Source: Methylobacterium brachythecii (GTDB taxonomy: Bacteria; Pseudomonadota; Alphaproteobacteria; Rhizobiales; Beijerinckiaceae). From it: a stretch of 64,000 bases of DNA. The stretch lies in contig NZ_JACIDN010000005.1 of the NCBI RefSeq assembly GCF_014196345.1, positions 1 to 64,000 of the forward strand, written 5' to 3'. The notes under the pieces were generated by a model. That model did no database searches. It was given only the letters and a program-made list of their open reading frames with translations, and was not told where the DNA came from. Of this stretch, positions 25,605 through 34,472 are shown one piece after another. The position numbers and the translations under genes are program-made. Within the stretch, counting starts at the first letter, position 1; each line of letters opens with the position of its first letter.

Positions 25605-26498
25605 ATGTGCGGTATTGTCGGGTTGTTTCTAAAGAATCCAAAGCTTGAGCCGCAGCTCGGCAAGCTTTTGTCGGACATGCTCGAGACGATGACCGATCGT
25701 GGCCCCGACAGCGCGGGTATCGCGGTCTATGGCTCGAACGCCGAGGGCGTGAAGCTCACGCTGCGCGGGCCGGATCAGGCAGCCCTAGTTGAGACCATCT
25801 CGCAGCTCGAAGCGGTGTTCGACCGCTCCTTCGCCAAGACCGCACGCGACACGCACACCGTGCTCTCCGTGCCGGCCGAGCGCGAGGCGAAGATCCGCGC
25901 CTGGCTCAAGGAGAACGCCCCCGGCATCGACGTCGTCAGCGCCGGCAAGCGCATGGAGATCTACAAAGAGGTCGGCTTGCCGGCATCCGTCGCCGAGCGC
26001 TTCGATGTTGCCGGCATGTCCGGCAGCCACGGCATCGGCCATACCCGCATGGCCACCGAGAGTGCCGTCGTCACCAACGGCGCGCACCCGTTCTCGACCG
26101 GCCTCGACGAGTGCCTCGTCCATAACGGCTCGCTATCGAACCACAACGGCATGCGCCGGAAGCTGCAGCGCGAGGGTCTGACCTTCAAGACGCAGAACGA
26201 CACCGAGGTCGCCGCCGGCTACCTGTCCTGGCGTATGCGCGAGGGCGCCTCGCTGAAGGAAGCGCTCGAGTCGAGCCTCACGGATCTCGACGGCTTCTTC
26301 ACCTTCGTCGTCGGCACCGAGAACGGCTTTGCCGTGGTGCGCGACCCGATCGCCTGCAAGCCGGCCGTCATGGCCGAGACGGACGACTACGTCGCCTTCG
26401 GCTCCGAGTACCGCGCCCTCGTCGGTCTTCCCGGCATCGAGAACGCGCGCGTCTTCGAGCCAGAGCCTGCCAAGGTCTATGCGTGGGAGCGCCACTGA
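25605..26498 (+). CDS. mgsA: N-methylglutamate synthase subunit A (class II glutamine amidotransferase)
   Basis: A 297-residue Ntn amidotransferase homologous to GlxB and the GATase domain of glutamate synthase. Its N-terminus is MCGIVGLF, giving the catalytic Cys1 after Met removal. TDRGPDSAGIAVYG and GIGHTRMATESAVVTNGAHP are conserved active-site stretches. It should release methylamine from gamma-glutamylmethylamide for transfer to 2-oxoglutarate by MgsC. The ATG at 25605 is the only start that exposes the Cys, and AAGGA lies 7 bases upstream. It overlaps mgsB by TGATG. Confidence 0.92.
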   Translation: MCGIVGLFLKNPKLEPQLGKLLSDMLETMTDRGPDSAGIAVYGSNAEGVKLTLRGPDQAALVETISQLEAVFDRSFAKTARDTHTVLSVPAEREAKIRAWLKENAPGIDVVSAGKRMEIYKEVGLPASVAERFDVAGMSGSHGIGHTRMATESAVVTNGAHPFSTGLDECLVHNGSLSNHNGMRRKLQREGLTFKTQNDTEVAAGYLSWRMREGASLKEALESSLTDLDGFFTFVVGTENGFAVVRDPIACKPAVMAETDDYVAFGSEYRALVGLPGIENARVFEPEPAKVYAWERH

Positions 26499-27187
26499 TG
26501 CCGACTTTCGACCTTAACAGCAGCCCCCTGCGTGAACTGAACCAGGCCCTGCACGCGCTGCGGTCCGACACCAACGAGACCCACTGGACGGTCAATCACC
26601 CCGAGGGCCGTCACGCCATCGCGGCCGGCCTCGATGCGCCGATCACCGTCGAGATCGAAGGGATCGTCGGCTACTACTGCGCCGGCATGAACAAGCAGGC
26701 CAGCGTTCTCGTGAACGGGAATGCCGGCGTCGGCGTCGCCGAGAACATGATCTCCGGCTTCGTGCATGTCCGCGGCGATGCCAGCCAGTCGGCCGGCGCC
26801 ACCGCTCATGGCGGCCTTCTCCTCATCGACGGCAATGCCGGCGCCCGTTGCGGCATCTCGATGAAGGGCATCGATATCGTCGTGAAGAAGTCGATCGGCC
26901 ATATGTCGGCCTTCATGGCGCAGGCGGGCTCGCTCGTGGTCCTCGGCGATGCCGGCGAGGCACTGGGCGACTCCCTCTACGAGGCCAAGCTGTTCGTGCG
27001 CGGATCGGTGGCCAGCCTCGGTGCCGATTGCGTCGAGAAGCCGATGAAGGACGAGCACCGCGAGCTGCTCTACGCCAAGCTGAAGAATGCCGGCCTCGCC
27101 GGTGAAGTCGATCCCTCGGACTTCAAGCGCTACGGCTCGGCCCGCACCCTCTACCACTTCAACGTCGACAACGCCGGAGCCTACTGA
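26498..27187 (+). CDS. mgsB: N-methylglutamate synthase subunit B (GlxC-like, GltB C-terminal beta-helix)
   Basis: A 229-residue protein matching the C-terminal right-handed beta-helix domain of glutamate synthase (GXGXG repeats). Seen are the glycine repeats VNGNAGVGVAENM, IDGNAGARCGISM and LGDAGEALGDSLYEAKLFVRG. It is the structural linker subunit of the MgsABC complex. Start and stop overlap its neighbours by TGATG, so the three genes are translationally coupled. Confidence 0.92.
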   Translation: MPTFDLNSSPLRELNQALHALRSDTNETHWTVNHPEGRHAIAAGLDAPITVEIEGIVGYYCAGMNKQASVLVNGNAGVGVAENMISGFVHVRGDASQSAGATAHGGLLLIDGNAGARCGISMKGIDIVVKKSIGHMSAFMAQAGSLVVLGDAGEALGDSLYEAKLFVRGSVASLGADCVEKPMKDEHRELLYAKLKNAGLAGEVDPSDFKRYGSARTLYHFNVDNAGAY

Positions 27188-28530
27188 TGGCCGATCAAAA
27201 GGATCCGCGCGGCACTCCGCGCACCAAGCCCCGCTTCTCCGCGACCTACACGCCCGACGTGATGTCCGAGATCCGCCGCGCAGCGGCGACGGGCATCTAC
27301 GACATCCGCGGCGCCGGAGCGAAGCGTGCCCTGCCGCATTTCGACGACCTGCTCTTCCTCGGCGCCTCGATCAGCCGTTACCCGCTCGAAGGCTACCGCG
27401 AGAAGTGCGGCACCGAGGTGATCCTCGGCTCGCGCTTCGCCAAGAAGCCGATCAAGCTGAAGACCCCCGTGACGATCGCGGGCATGAGCTTCGGCTCGCT
27501 CTCGGCCAACGCCAAGGAGGCCCTCGGCCGCGGCGCGACCATCGCCGGCACCTCGACCACCACGGGCGACGGCGGCATGACGCCGGAGGAGCGCGGCCAT
27601 TCGAAGACGCTGGTCTATCAATACCTGCCGTCACGCTACGGCATGAACCCGGACGACCTGCGCAAGGCCGATGCGATCGAGGTGGTAATCGGCCAGGGCG
27701 CCAAGCCCGGCGGCGGCGGCATGCTGCTCGGCCAGAAGATCACCGAGCGTGTCGCCGGCATGCGCTGCCTGCCCCCGGGCGTCGACCAGCGTTCGGCCTG
27801 TCGTCACCCCGACTGGACCGGCCCCGACGATCTCGAGATCAAGATCGGCGAGCTGCGTGAGGTCACGGATTGGGAGAAGCCGATCTACGTGAAGGTCGGT
27901 GCCTCACGCCCCTATTACGACACGGCGCTCGCCGTGAAGTCCGGGGCGGACGTCGTGGTTCTCGACGGCATGCAGGGCGGTACCGCCGCCACCCAGGACG
28001 TATTCATCGAGCATGTCGGCATCCCGACGCTCGCCGCAATCCGCCCGGCCGTTCAGGCGCTGCAGGATCTCGGCATGCACCGCAAGGTACAGCTGATCGT
28101 CTCGGGCGGCATCCGCTCAGGTGCGGACGTTGCCAAGGCTCTGGCGCTCGGCGCCGATGCCGTAGCGATCGGGACGGCCGCCCTGATCGCCCTGGGCGAC
28201 AACGACCCCCGCTGGGAGGCCGAGTACCAGGCTCTCGGTACCACGGCCGGTGCCTATGACGACTGGCACGAGGGCAAGGATCCGGCCGGCATCACCACCC
28301 AGGATCCGGAGCTGTCGAAGCGCCTCGATCCGGAGCTCGCCGGGCGGCGTCTGGCCAACTTCCTCGCGGTGATGACGCTGGAAGCCCAGACCATCGCCCG
28401 CGCCGCCGGAAAGAGCCACCTGCACAACCTCGAGCCAGAGGATCTGGTGGCCCTGACGATCGAAGCCGCGGCGATGGCCCAGGTTCCGCTGGCCGGCACC
28501 AACTGGGTTCCGGGGAAGACCGGTCTCTAG
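27187..28530 (+). CDS. mgsC: N-methylglutamate synthase subunit C (FMN/FeS glutamate-synthase-like)
   Basis: A 447-residue protein with the FMN-binding TIM barrel of glutamate synthase: GMSFGSLSANAKEALGRGA, TSTTTGDGGMTPEE, KVGASRPYYDTALAVKSGAD, VVLDGMQGGTAATQDVF and SGGIRSGADVAKALALGADA. In the pathway it reductively joins methylamine and 2-oxoglutarate to N-methylglutamate. Cys residues near MRCLPPGVDQRSACRH probably belong to the Fe-S site. It is the last gene of mgsABC and is followed by a strong terminator-like hairpin before gmaS. Confidence 0.92.
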   Translation: MADQKDPRGTPRTKPRFSATYTPDVMSEIRRAAATGIYDIRGAGAKRALPHFDDLLFLGASISRYPLEGYREKCGTEVILGSRFAKKPIKLKTPVTIAGMSFGSLSANAKEALGRGATIAGTSTTTGDGGMTPEERGHSKTLVYQYLPSRYGMNPDDLRKADAIEVVIGQGAKPGGGGMLLGQKITERVAGMRCLPPGVDQRSACRHPDWTGPDDLEIKIGELREVTDWEKPIYVKVGASRPYYDTALAVKSGADVVVLDGMQGGTAATQDVFIEHVGIPTLAAIRPAVQALQDLGMHRKVQLIVSGGIRSGADVAKALALGADAVAIGTAALIALGDNDPRWEAEYQALGTTAGAYDDWHEGKDPAGITTQDPELSKRLDPELAGRRLANFLAVMTLEAQTIARAAGKSHLHNLEPEDLVALTIEAAAMAQVPLAGTNWVPGKTGL

Positions 28531-28539
28531 ACACATCGA

Positions 28540-28569
28540 GGGTCGCCCTGCCGAGGGCGACCCCTTTTT
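28540..28569 (+). terminator. Rho-independent terminator (or attenuator) after mgsC
   Basis: A perfect 10-bp stem (GGGTCGCCCT/AGGGCGACCC) with loop GCCG is followed by CTTTTTG. It lies 9 bases after the mgsC stop and about 45 bases before gmaS, so gmaS needs either read-through or its own promoter. Confidence 0.85.
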
Positions 28570-28614
28570 GTTGGCAGACCTCGAATATTCAGCCGCCCTT
28601 GGGAGGGTTTAGCA

Positions 28615-29913
28615 ATGGAAATCGATCTCGAAAGCATCGCCAAAGAGCGTGGGATCAAATACTTCCTCGTCTCTTATACCGATCTGTTCGGCACGCAGCG
28701 CGCCAAGCTCGTGCCGGCTTCCAAAATCAAGACCTGTTGCGAGGATGGAGCGGGCTTTGCCGGCTTCGCCACCTGGCTCGATATGAGCCCTGCGGATTCC
28801 GACCTGCTCGCGGTGCCCGACCCCGATGGCCTGATCCAGCTGCCCTGGAAGCCAGAGGTGGGCTGGCTGCCCGCCGACCTCTACATGGACGGCAAGCCGG
28901 TCGATCAGGGTCCGCGCAACATCCTGAAGCGCCTGATGAAGCAAGCCGCTCAGGACGGCCTCCAGATGAAGACCGGCGTCGAGCCGGAATTCTTCCTGAT
29001 CACGCCCTGCGGCTCTGAGCCGGCCGACATCGCCGACAAGCAGATGAAGCCCTGCTACGACCAGTCCGCCCTGATGCGCCGCTACGACGTGATCGCCGAG
29101 ATCTGCGACGCCATGCTCGCGCTCGGCTGGAACCCGTACCAGAACGACCATGAGGACGCGAACGGCCAGTTCGAGATGAACTGGGACTACGACGATGCGC
29201 TGGTGACCGCCGACCGGCATGCGTTCTTCAAGTACATGACTCGCTCCATCGCCGAGAAGCACGGCTTCCGCGCGACTTTCATGCCGAAGCCGTTCCTGGA
29301 TCTAACCGGCTCGGGCTGCCACGCCCACGTCTCGCTCTGGCGCGACGGCACCAACGTCTTCAAGGATTCGTCCGACGAGATCGGCCTGTCGCGGATCGGC
29401 TATCACTTCATCGGCGGCCTGATCCATTCGGCCGACGCGCTCGCAGCGATCACCAACCCGACGGTGAACTCCTACAAGCGCATCAACGCGCCGCGCACGA
29501 CCTCGGGCGCGACCTGGGCACCGAATACGGTGACCTATACGGGCAACAACCGCACGCACATGGTCCGCGTGCCGGGCGGCGGCCGTTTCGAGTTCCGGCT
29601 CCCGGACGGCGCGGTGAACCCCTACCTCCTACAGGCAGGCATTCTGGCGGCAGGTCTCGACGGCATGCGGCAGGAGCGAGATCCGGGCAAGCGCCTGGAC
29701 ATCAACATGTACACCGACGGCCACGGTCTCGAGGGCGTGAAGCGACTGCCGCTGAACATGCTCGACGCCATGCGCGCCCTGGAGAACAGCAGCGTTCTCA
29801 ACGAGGCCTTCGGCTCTTTCGTGCCGAGCTACCTGAAGCTCAAGCAGGACGAGTGGAACGGCTACTGCGGCCATCTCACCCAGTGGGAACGCGACAACAC
29901 CCTCGATTGCTGA
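28615..29913 (+). CDS. gmaS: Gamma-glutamylmethylamide synthetase (glutamine-synthetase family)
   Basis: A 432-residue member of the glutamine synthetase superfamily. It joins methylamine to glutamate with ATP. Conserved elements are YTDLFGTQRAKLVP, the metal-binding TGVEPEFFLI and HEDANGQFEMNW, GSGCHAHVSLW, and NRTHMVRVPGGGRFEFRLPD. The length and the N-terminal IKYFLVSYTDLFGTQR match GmaS rather than the housekeeping GlnA. The GGGAGG-type ribosome site precedes the ATG. It lies downstream of mgsABC as in other N-methylglutamate clusters. Confidence 0.93.
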   Translation: MEIDLESIAKERGIKYFLVSYTDLFGTQRAKLVPASKIKTCCEDGAGFAGFATWLDMSPADSDLLAVPDPDGLIQLPWKPEVGWLPADLYMDGKPVDQGPRNILKRLMKQAAQDGLQMKTGVEPEFFLITPCGSEPADIADKQMKPCYDQSALMRRYDVIAEICDAMLALGWNPYQNDHEDANGQFEMNWDYDDALVTADRHAFFKYMTRSIAEKHGFRATFMPKPFLDLTGSGCHAHVSLWRDGTNVFKDSSDEIGLSRIGYHFIGGLIHSADALAAITNPTVNSYKRINAPRTTSGATWAPNTVTYTGNNRTHMVRVPGGGRFEFRLPDGAVNPYLLQAGILAAGLDGMRQERDPGKRLDINMYTDGHGLEGVKRLPLNMLDAMRALENSSVLNEAFGSFVPSYLKLKQDEWNGYCGHLTQWERDNTLDC

Positions 29914-29926
29914 GGCAGCCATCCTC

Positions 29927-29949
29927 ACCGGGCGGCGTCGCCGCCCGGT
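29927..29949 (+). promoter_or_regulatory. Perfect hairpin between gmaS and the Fae-like gene
   Basis: The 10-bp GC-rich stem ACCGGGCGGC/GCCGCCCGGT has a 3-base loop (GTC). No T-run follows, so it is probably a transcript-stabilising or processing element, or a weak terminator. Confidence 0.55.
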
Positions 29950-29977
29950 GGCGCGACGGAGCAACGAGAGGATCGAC

Positions 29978-30526
29978 ATGAGCAACCGCATCGTCCTGCG
30001 CGCTGGCGAAGCCCTCGTCGCGGGCGGGCCGCCGAACACCGCTGCCGAGCCCGAGGTGATCATCGGCGAACTCGACGGGCCGGTCGGCACCGCGCTGGCC
30101 ACGCTCACCGGCGATCAGGTCGTCGGCCATAGCCGCGTCTTCGCGCTCCTGAACACCGACATCATGGTCCGCCCGGTGACGCTCTGCGTCTCCAAGGTCA
30201 GCGTCACCGAGAGCAAGTACACCTCGATCCTGATGGGCACGGTGCAATTCGCCATCGCCAACGGCGTGCTCGACGCGGTCCGCGCCGGCTACATCCCCAA
30301 GGAGAAGGCCAACGATCTCGGCATCATCTGCTCGGTCTGGCTCAGCCCCGGCGTGATCGAGGCCGAGACGGTCGACCACAGGGCCCTGTTCGAGATCCAG
30401 CGCAAGGGCATGACCGAGGCGATCCGCAAGGCCATGACCAACGAGCCATCGATCGACTGGCTCCTCGAGAACCAGGACAAGATCATCCACAAATACTACC
30501 AGATGGGCCTCGACGGTAAGATCTGA
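29978..30526 (+). CDS. Formaldehyde-activating-enzyme (Fae) homologue lacking the catalytic His
   Basis: A 182-residue Fae-family protein. Like Fae it has GEALV near the N-terminus, an IIG turn, and a final helix with RKAMTNEPSIDWLLEN. In true Fae the substrate-handling His lies in AHIDLIIG; here the aligned segment is AEPEVIIG, with Glu24 at the His position. It is therefore unlikely to condense formaldehyde with tetrahydromethanopterin in the normal way and may be a formaldehyde sensor or carrier. It starts after a GAGAGG ribosome site and sits in the gmaS transcript region. Confidence 0.85.
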   Translation: MSNRIVLRAGEALVAGGPPNTAAEPEVIIGELDGPVGTALATLTGDQVVGHSRVFALLNTDIMVRPVTLCVSKVSVTESKYTSILMGTVQFAIANGVLDAVRAGYIPKEKANDLGIICSVWLSPGVIEAETVDHRALFEIQRKGMTEAIRKAMTNEPSIDWLLENQDKIIHKYYQMGLDGKI

Positions 30527-30538
30527 GCGTTTGCCTGA

Positions 30539-30799
30539 CAGATAATACGAGATCAGGAGCCGAGTCTCTACGATCAGATCGGAGAGCACAAGCTCAGCGA
30601 GCTACTGACGACGTCCTACGACATCATCGAGACGAAAGCCGCATATCGAGCATCACCATTCAAGACGGCCAACAAGCTCATACAGCATCGGACGAAAGCG
30701 GTCGCGACCATCGGGCAAGGCGTCGATTGGTCGATGTCCCTGATCCCTGTTCAGGCATTCCCGGACGACGAAGACCAGGCGCTCGACCGGAGCGGCTGA
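30539..30799 (+). pseudogene. Open frame without start codon, possible truncated-haemoglobin remnant
   Basis: A 86-codon frame from 30539 to the TGA at 30797-30799 has no ATG, GTG or TTG near its beginning. Its first part reads EPSLYDQIGEHKLSELLTTS then YDIIETKAAYR, which resembles the N-terminus of truncated globins (LYDxIGG, FYDxxE). The rest has no globin His region. It is probably a decayed gene or chance similarity. A recoded or shorter ORF using the internal ATG near 30734 is also possible. Confidence 0.3.
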
Positions 30800-30830
30800 A
30801 ACCTCGTGAAGCCCACAATGGAGAGATGAC

Positions 30831-31964
30831 GTGAGCTACAAGGATCTCCCGCGGCAGTCGGCGCTGAACGAGCGGCACATCGCCCTCGGCTCGCGGCTCG
30901 ACGCCGAGTGGAACGGCATGCCCATTCCGCAGCAATACGCCACCGACCGCTACGATGAGACCACCATCGTCCGGTCTCGCGCAGGCCTCTTCGACGTGAC
31001 GGGCCTGCGCATCGTCAACGTCACCGGCCCCGATGCCGAAGCCATGCTGAACGCGATGCTCACCAGCGACGTCGGCAAGATCGCGCCCGGCAAGTCGGCG
31101 ATCAGCAACATCGTCGATGCCAACGGCTCGCTGATCGACGACGTGCTCGTCTACCGCGACGGACCCCAGGACTTCCGGATCTCCCATGGCGGCGGCGCTC
31201 TGGAGGACGCGCTTCCCGAATTCACCGAAGGCCGCAACGTGCAGGCGGCGCGGGACGACGACATCCACATCCTGTCGCTGCAGGGTCCGCTGGCGCTGGA
31301 CATCCTGAAGCCGCACACGCCGCTCGATCTGTCCAAGCTCAAGTATTTCGAGCACGCCCGCTCGACGCTGTTCGGCAAGGACGTCTCTCTCGCGCGCGGC
31401 GGCTACTCCGCGGAGCGCGGCTACGAGGTGTTCTGTGCGGCCAAGGACGCGGTGGCGATCTGGGATGCGATCATGGAGGCCGGCAAGCCCTCCGGCATCG
31501 TCGCGGCCTCGTGGGACTGCCTCGACATCGTCCGGGTGGAGGGCGCGTTGCTGTTCTTCCCCTTCGACATGCCGAAATCAGACACGACCCCCTGGGAGGT
31601 CGGCGTCGATTGGACGGTCGATCTCGACAAGCCCGATTTCCGCGGCAAGGCCGCTTTGCAGGAGAGGAAGGGCAAGGAGCGGTTCAAACAGGTCGGCCTC
31701 GAGATCCTGCACGACGATGCCGTCACGCCGGGGGCGAAGCTCTTCAAGGACGGCCGCGAGGTCGGCACAGTCAACAGCACGACCTACAGCTGGCACCTGA
31801 TGAAGTCCCTCGGCCTCGCGCACCTGCCGCCGGAGCTCAGCGCGCTCGGAACCGAGGTCCAGATCAAAACCGACAACGACGACCTCATCGCCAACGTCGT
31901 ACGCACGCCCTTCTACGATCCGATGAGGCTGCGAACGCATCCGATCGACGAGCGGGCGTCATGA
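30831..31964 (+). CDS. GcvT-like aminomethyltransferase family protein
   Basis: A 377-residue folate-binding GcvT/DmdA-type protein starting with GTG, with GGAGAG a few bases upstream. Landmarks are RAGLFDVTGLRIVNVTGPDA, ARGGYSAERGYEVFC, WDCLDIVRVEGALLFFPFDM and the C-terminal barrel with GLEILHDDAV. Family members pass methyl or formaldehyde-level C1 groups to tetrahydrofolate. In this island it is a candidate for transferring C1 units released from methylated amines to folate. The exact substrate is not known. Confidence 0.85.
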   Translation: MSYKDLPRQSALNERHIALGSRLDAEWNGMPIPQQYATDRYDETTIVRSRAGLFDVTGLRIVNVTGPDAEAMLNAMLTSDVGKIAPGKSAISNIVDANGSLIDDVLVYRDGPQDFRISHGGGALEDALPEFTEGRNVQAARDDDIHILSLQGPLALDILKPHTPLDLSKLKYFEHARSTLFGKDVSLARGGYSAERGYEVFCAAKDAVAIWDAIMEAGKPSGIVAASWDCLDIVRVEGALLFFPFDMPKSDTTPWEVGVDWTVDLDKPDFRGKAALQERKGKERFKQVGLEILHDDAVTPGAKLFKDGREVGTVNSTTYSWHLMKSLGLAHLPPELSALGTEVQIKTDNDDLIANVVRTPFYDPMRLRTHPIDERAS

Positions 31965-31980
31965 TCCATTAGGATGAGAG

Positions 31981-32000
31981 CCCGCTCCGCGAGGGGCGGG
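31981..32000 (+). terminator. Hairpin downstream of the aminomethyltransferase gene
   Basis: An 8-bp stem (CCCGCTCC/GGGGCGGG with one G-T pair) capped by a GCGA tetraloop begins 16 bases after the stop. It lacks a T-run, so termination is only likely. Confidence 0.45.
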
Positions 32001-32644
32001 TAAACCTTGTGGCCGTCCCGCGCATTCGAAACGCGCTTGAGGTCCGTCCACGCTTATAATGTATTCAGTACTTCAATAACTGGGTGCCGAAAGTCCCGGC
32101 AAGAATGACGGGCCCGAATTTTCGGCGGGTATCTTGTCATCAGAAGATCGCGGCTCACGGAATCGGGGTGTCGGTCTCATTTGGTTAGACGGCCTTGAAG
32201 TCCGTCGGGCCCTGATGATCAAGGATTGAGCAGATTGCCCAAATCTGCAGTTTTCTGCGGATTTTCAGGCTGAGTGTCAGCGATTCTCACTGCATGAGAA
32301 GGATCTTGCTTGACACGCCCAAGCTCATAGAGAAATGATTATTCCCATCAGGAACGCATGCAGCGAGCAATCAGGCGCTGCGACCGGGCAGAGCGGTGAC
32401 CGCAGGGCGGTCAAAACAAGGGATCTCGCGGCTGCCGAAATGCGGTCCGCCCCCCTGAAGCAAAAGCTTTCGCCTTGATCTGTCGAGCCAATGCCCGGCG
32501 GGTCAAGATAAAAGGCCAAGCATAGAGCATGTCGAATTCGCGGTATCACGCCCCCGTGATCGGATCTGCTTTGCCTGTTCCCAGATCATCTTTTGGCACC
32601 CAAGGCCAACCCATGTTTGCCGGGCCAATGGGAGAATGAAGGCA
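32001..32644. other. Intergenic region upstream of the APC permease
   Basis: About 640 bases with no supported gene and a low-GC section around 32050-32340. A TTGACA-like box occurs near 32310 but has no clear partner. The region must hold the permease promoter. Confidence 0.4.
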
Positions 32645-34399
32645 ATGAGTTCAGGGATGACATCGACGAGCAGTCAGGGGCTGCCGAGCGCCGTCGACGC
32701 GGGCGGTGCTCCCGCGGGCGACAGCAAGCTTCATCGCTCGATCAACTGGACCGGCGCCTTCTGGTGCGCCAGTGGCGTCCCGGCTCTGGTGCTGTTCTCC
32801 GTCGGCGGCATCGCCGGAAATACAGGCAGGCTGGCCTTCCTGATCTGGATCATCTCCATGGTCATGGGCTTCCTGCAATCCTTCACCTACGCCGAGATCG
32901 CAGGCCTCTTCCCGAACAAGTCGGGCGGCGCTTCGGTCTACGGCGCGGCTGCCTGGGTCCGGTATTCGAAGCTGATCGCGCCACTCTCCGTCTGGTGTAA
33001 CTGGATTGCCTGGACGCCGGTGCTGTCGTTGGGCTGCTCCATCGCCGCGGCCTACATTCTGAACGCCTTCGCGCCTCAGCCGGCGGCCGGCTCGGCAGCC
33101 GTGGTGGACTGGCTCGCCACGCACGGCGCCAGCCTGCAGATGTCGAACGCCGACAAGACCGCGGCGGCGATCGCCGCGCTGTCGCCGAGCATCCGCACCT
33201 GGACCTTGTTCTCGACGACGCTGGGGCCCGTCTCGCTCTCGCTCAACGCCGCCTTTTTCATCGGCGCCGCGCTGATGCTCGTGGTGTTCGCGATCCAGCA
33301 TCGCGGCATTCTCGGCACCGCGAACGTGCAGAAGTACATCGCCCTGCTGGTGATCATCCCGATGTTCATCGTCGGCGTGGTGCCGCTGCTGACGAACGGC
33401 GTGAACTGGGCGAATTTTTCGCCGCTGGTCCCACCCGCCGCTCCGAATACCCCGGCGCCCGGCGCGTGGAACACCGCGGGCTGGACACTCGCGCTCGGCG
33501 GCATGTTCATCGCTGCCTGGTCGACCTACGCCTTCGAGACCGCGATCTGCTACACTAGCGAGTTCCGGGATCCGGCCAAGGACACCTTCAAGGCGATCTT
33601 CTATTCCGGCCTACTCTGCCTCGTGCTGTTCACGCTGGTGCCCTTTACTTTCCAGAGCATGCTCGGCGTCGAGGGGATGCTCGATCCAGCCATCGGTGAC
33701 GGCTCCGGCGTCGCCGCTGCGCTCGCCCATATGGTCGGCGGCGGCCAGATCGTCGAAAGCGCCCTCGTGATGCTGATGATCCTGGCCCTGATCCTCTCGA
33801 TCATGACTGCCATGGCCGGCTCGTCGCGCACGCTTTACCAAGGCTCTGTCGATGGCTGGCTTCCGCGCTACTTGCGCCACGTCAACGAGCACGGCGCACC
33901 GACCCGCGCCATGTGGACCGATCTCGGCTTCAACCTGGTGATCCTGGCCATCGCCTGCGCCGATGCGACAGGCTTCTTCTTCATCCTCGCCGTATCGAAT
34001 TGCGGCTACATCATCTTCAACTTCCTGAATCTCAACTCGGCCTGGATCCACCGGATCGACTCGGCCAAGGTCGAACGCCCCTACCGGGCGCCGACCATCC
34101 TTCTCGCCCTCGGCGTGGTGTTCTCCTTTATCAACGTGATCTTCATGGGAGCGGGCGCGAAGATCTGGAATCCGGTTGCCCTCTGGGCAGGATTGATCAC
34201 GGCCGCAATGATCATCCCGGTCTTCTGCTTCCGCCACTACATCCAGGACGGCGGCAAGTTCCCGGCCCACATGTTCGAGGATCTGCATGTCGGAACGGAG
34301 AGCGCGATGACCCAGCGCAAGGCCGGCATGTGGCCCTACGTAGTGCTCGTCGCGGGTGCGGTGGTGCTGCTGGCGGCGAACGCGTTGTTCACGCTTTGA
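32645..34399 (+). CDS. APC-superfamily amino acid/amine permease
   Basis: A 584-residue membrane protein of the amino acid-polyamine-organocation superfamily. The conserved helix 1 region is CASGVPALVLFSVGGIAGNTG, followed by FTYAEIAGLFPNKSGGASVY and YAFETAICYTSEFRDPAKDT. At least 12 hydrophobic segments are visible. The ATG at 32645 is preferred, with GGAG 10 bases upstream; 32636 is also open. Position after the methylamine genes suggests uptake of a methylated amine or a glutamate derivative. Its longer periplasmic loop (about residues 150-185) is unusual. Confidence 0.88.
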   Translation: MSSGMTSTSSQGLPSAVDAGGAPAGDSKLHRSINWTGAFWCASGVPALVLFSVGGIAGNTGRLAFLIWIISMVMGFLQSFTYAEIAGLFPNKSGGASVYGAAAWVRYSKLIAPLSVWCNWIAWTPVLSLGCSIAAAYILNAFAPQPAAGSAAVVDWLATHGASLQMSNADKTAAAIAALSPSIRTWTLFSTTLGPVSLSLNAAFFIGAALMLVVFAIQHRGILGTANVQKYIALLVIIPMFIVGVVPLLTNGVNWANFSPLVPPAAPNTPAPGAWNTAGWTLALGGMFIAAWSTYAFETAICYTSEFRDPAKDTFKAIFYSGLLCLVLFTLVPFTFQSMLGVEGMLDPAIGDGSGVAAALAHMVGGGQIVESALVMLMILALILSIMTAMAGSSRTLYQGSVDGWLPRYLRHVNEHGAPTRAMWTDLGFNLVILAIACADATGFFFILAVSNCGYIIFNFLNLNSAWIHRIDSAKVERPYRAPTILLALGVVFSFINVIFMGAGAKIWNPVALWAGLITAAMIIPVFCFRHYIQDGGKFPAHMFEDLHVGTESAMTQRKAGMWPYVVLVAGAVVLLAANALFTL

Positions 34400-34449
34400 A
34401 CAAGCCGCCAAGAGGCAGCGCCCAAATCATCACCCCTTGATGAGAGGCA

Positions 34450-34472
34450 CCGCAGCAAAGCTCTTGCTGCGG
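34450..34472 (+). terminator. Hairpin after the APC permease gene
   Basis: A perfect 9-bp stem (CCGCAGCAA/TTGCTGCGG) with loop AGCTC lies 50 bases after the permease stop. A T-run is not directly adjacent, so this is a probable rather than certain terminator. Confidence 0.5.

Noticed and set aside
25605..28530. Assigning the GlxB/C/D-like genes to ordinary glutamate synthase
   Set aside because: Separate small subunits directly before gmaS match the N-methylglutamate synthase arrangement and differ from GltBD, which is a large fused protein plus a small subunit.
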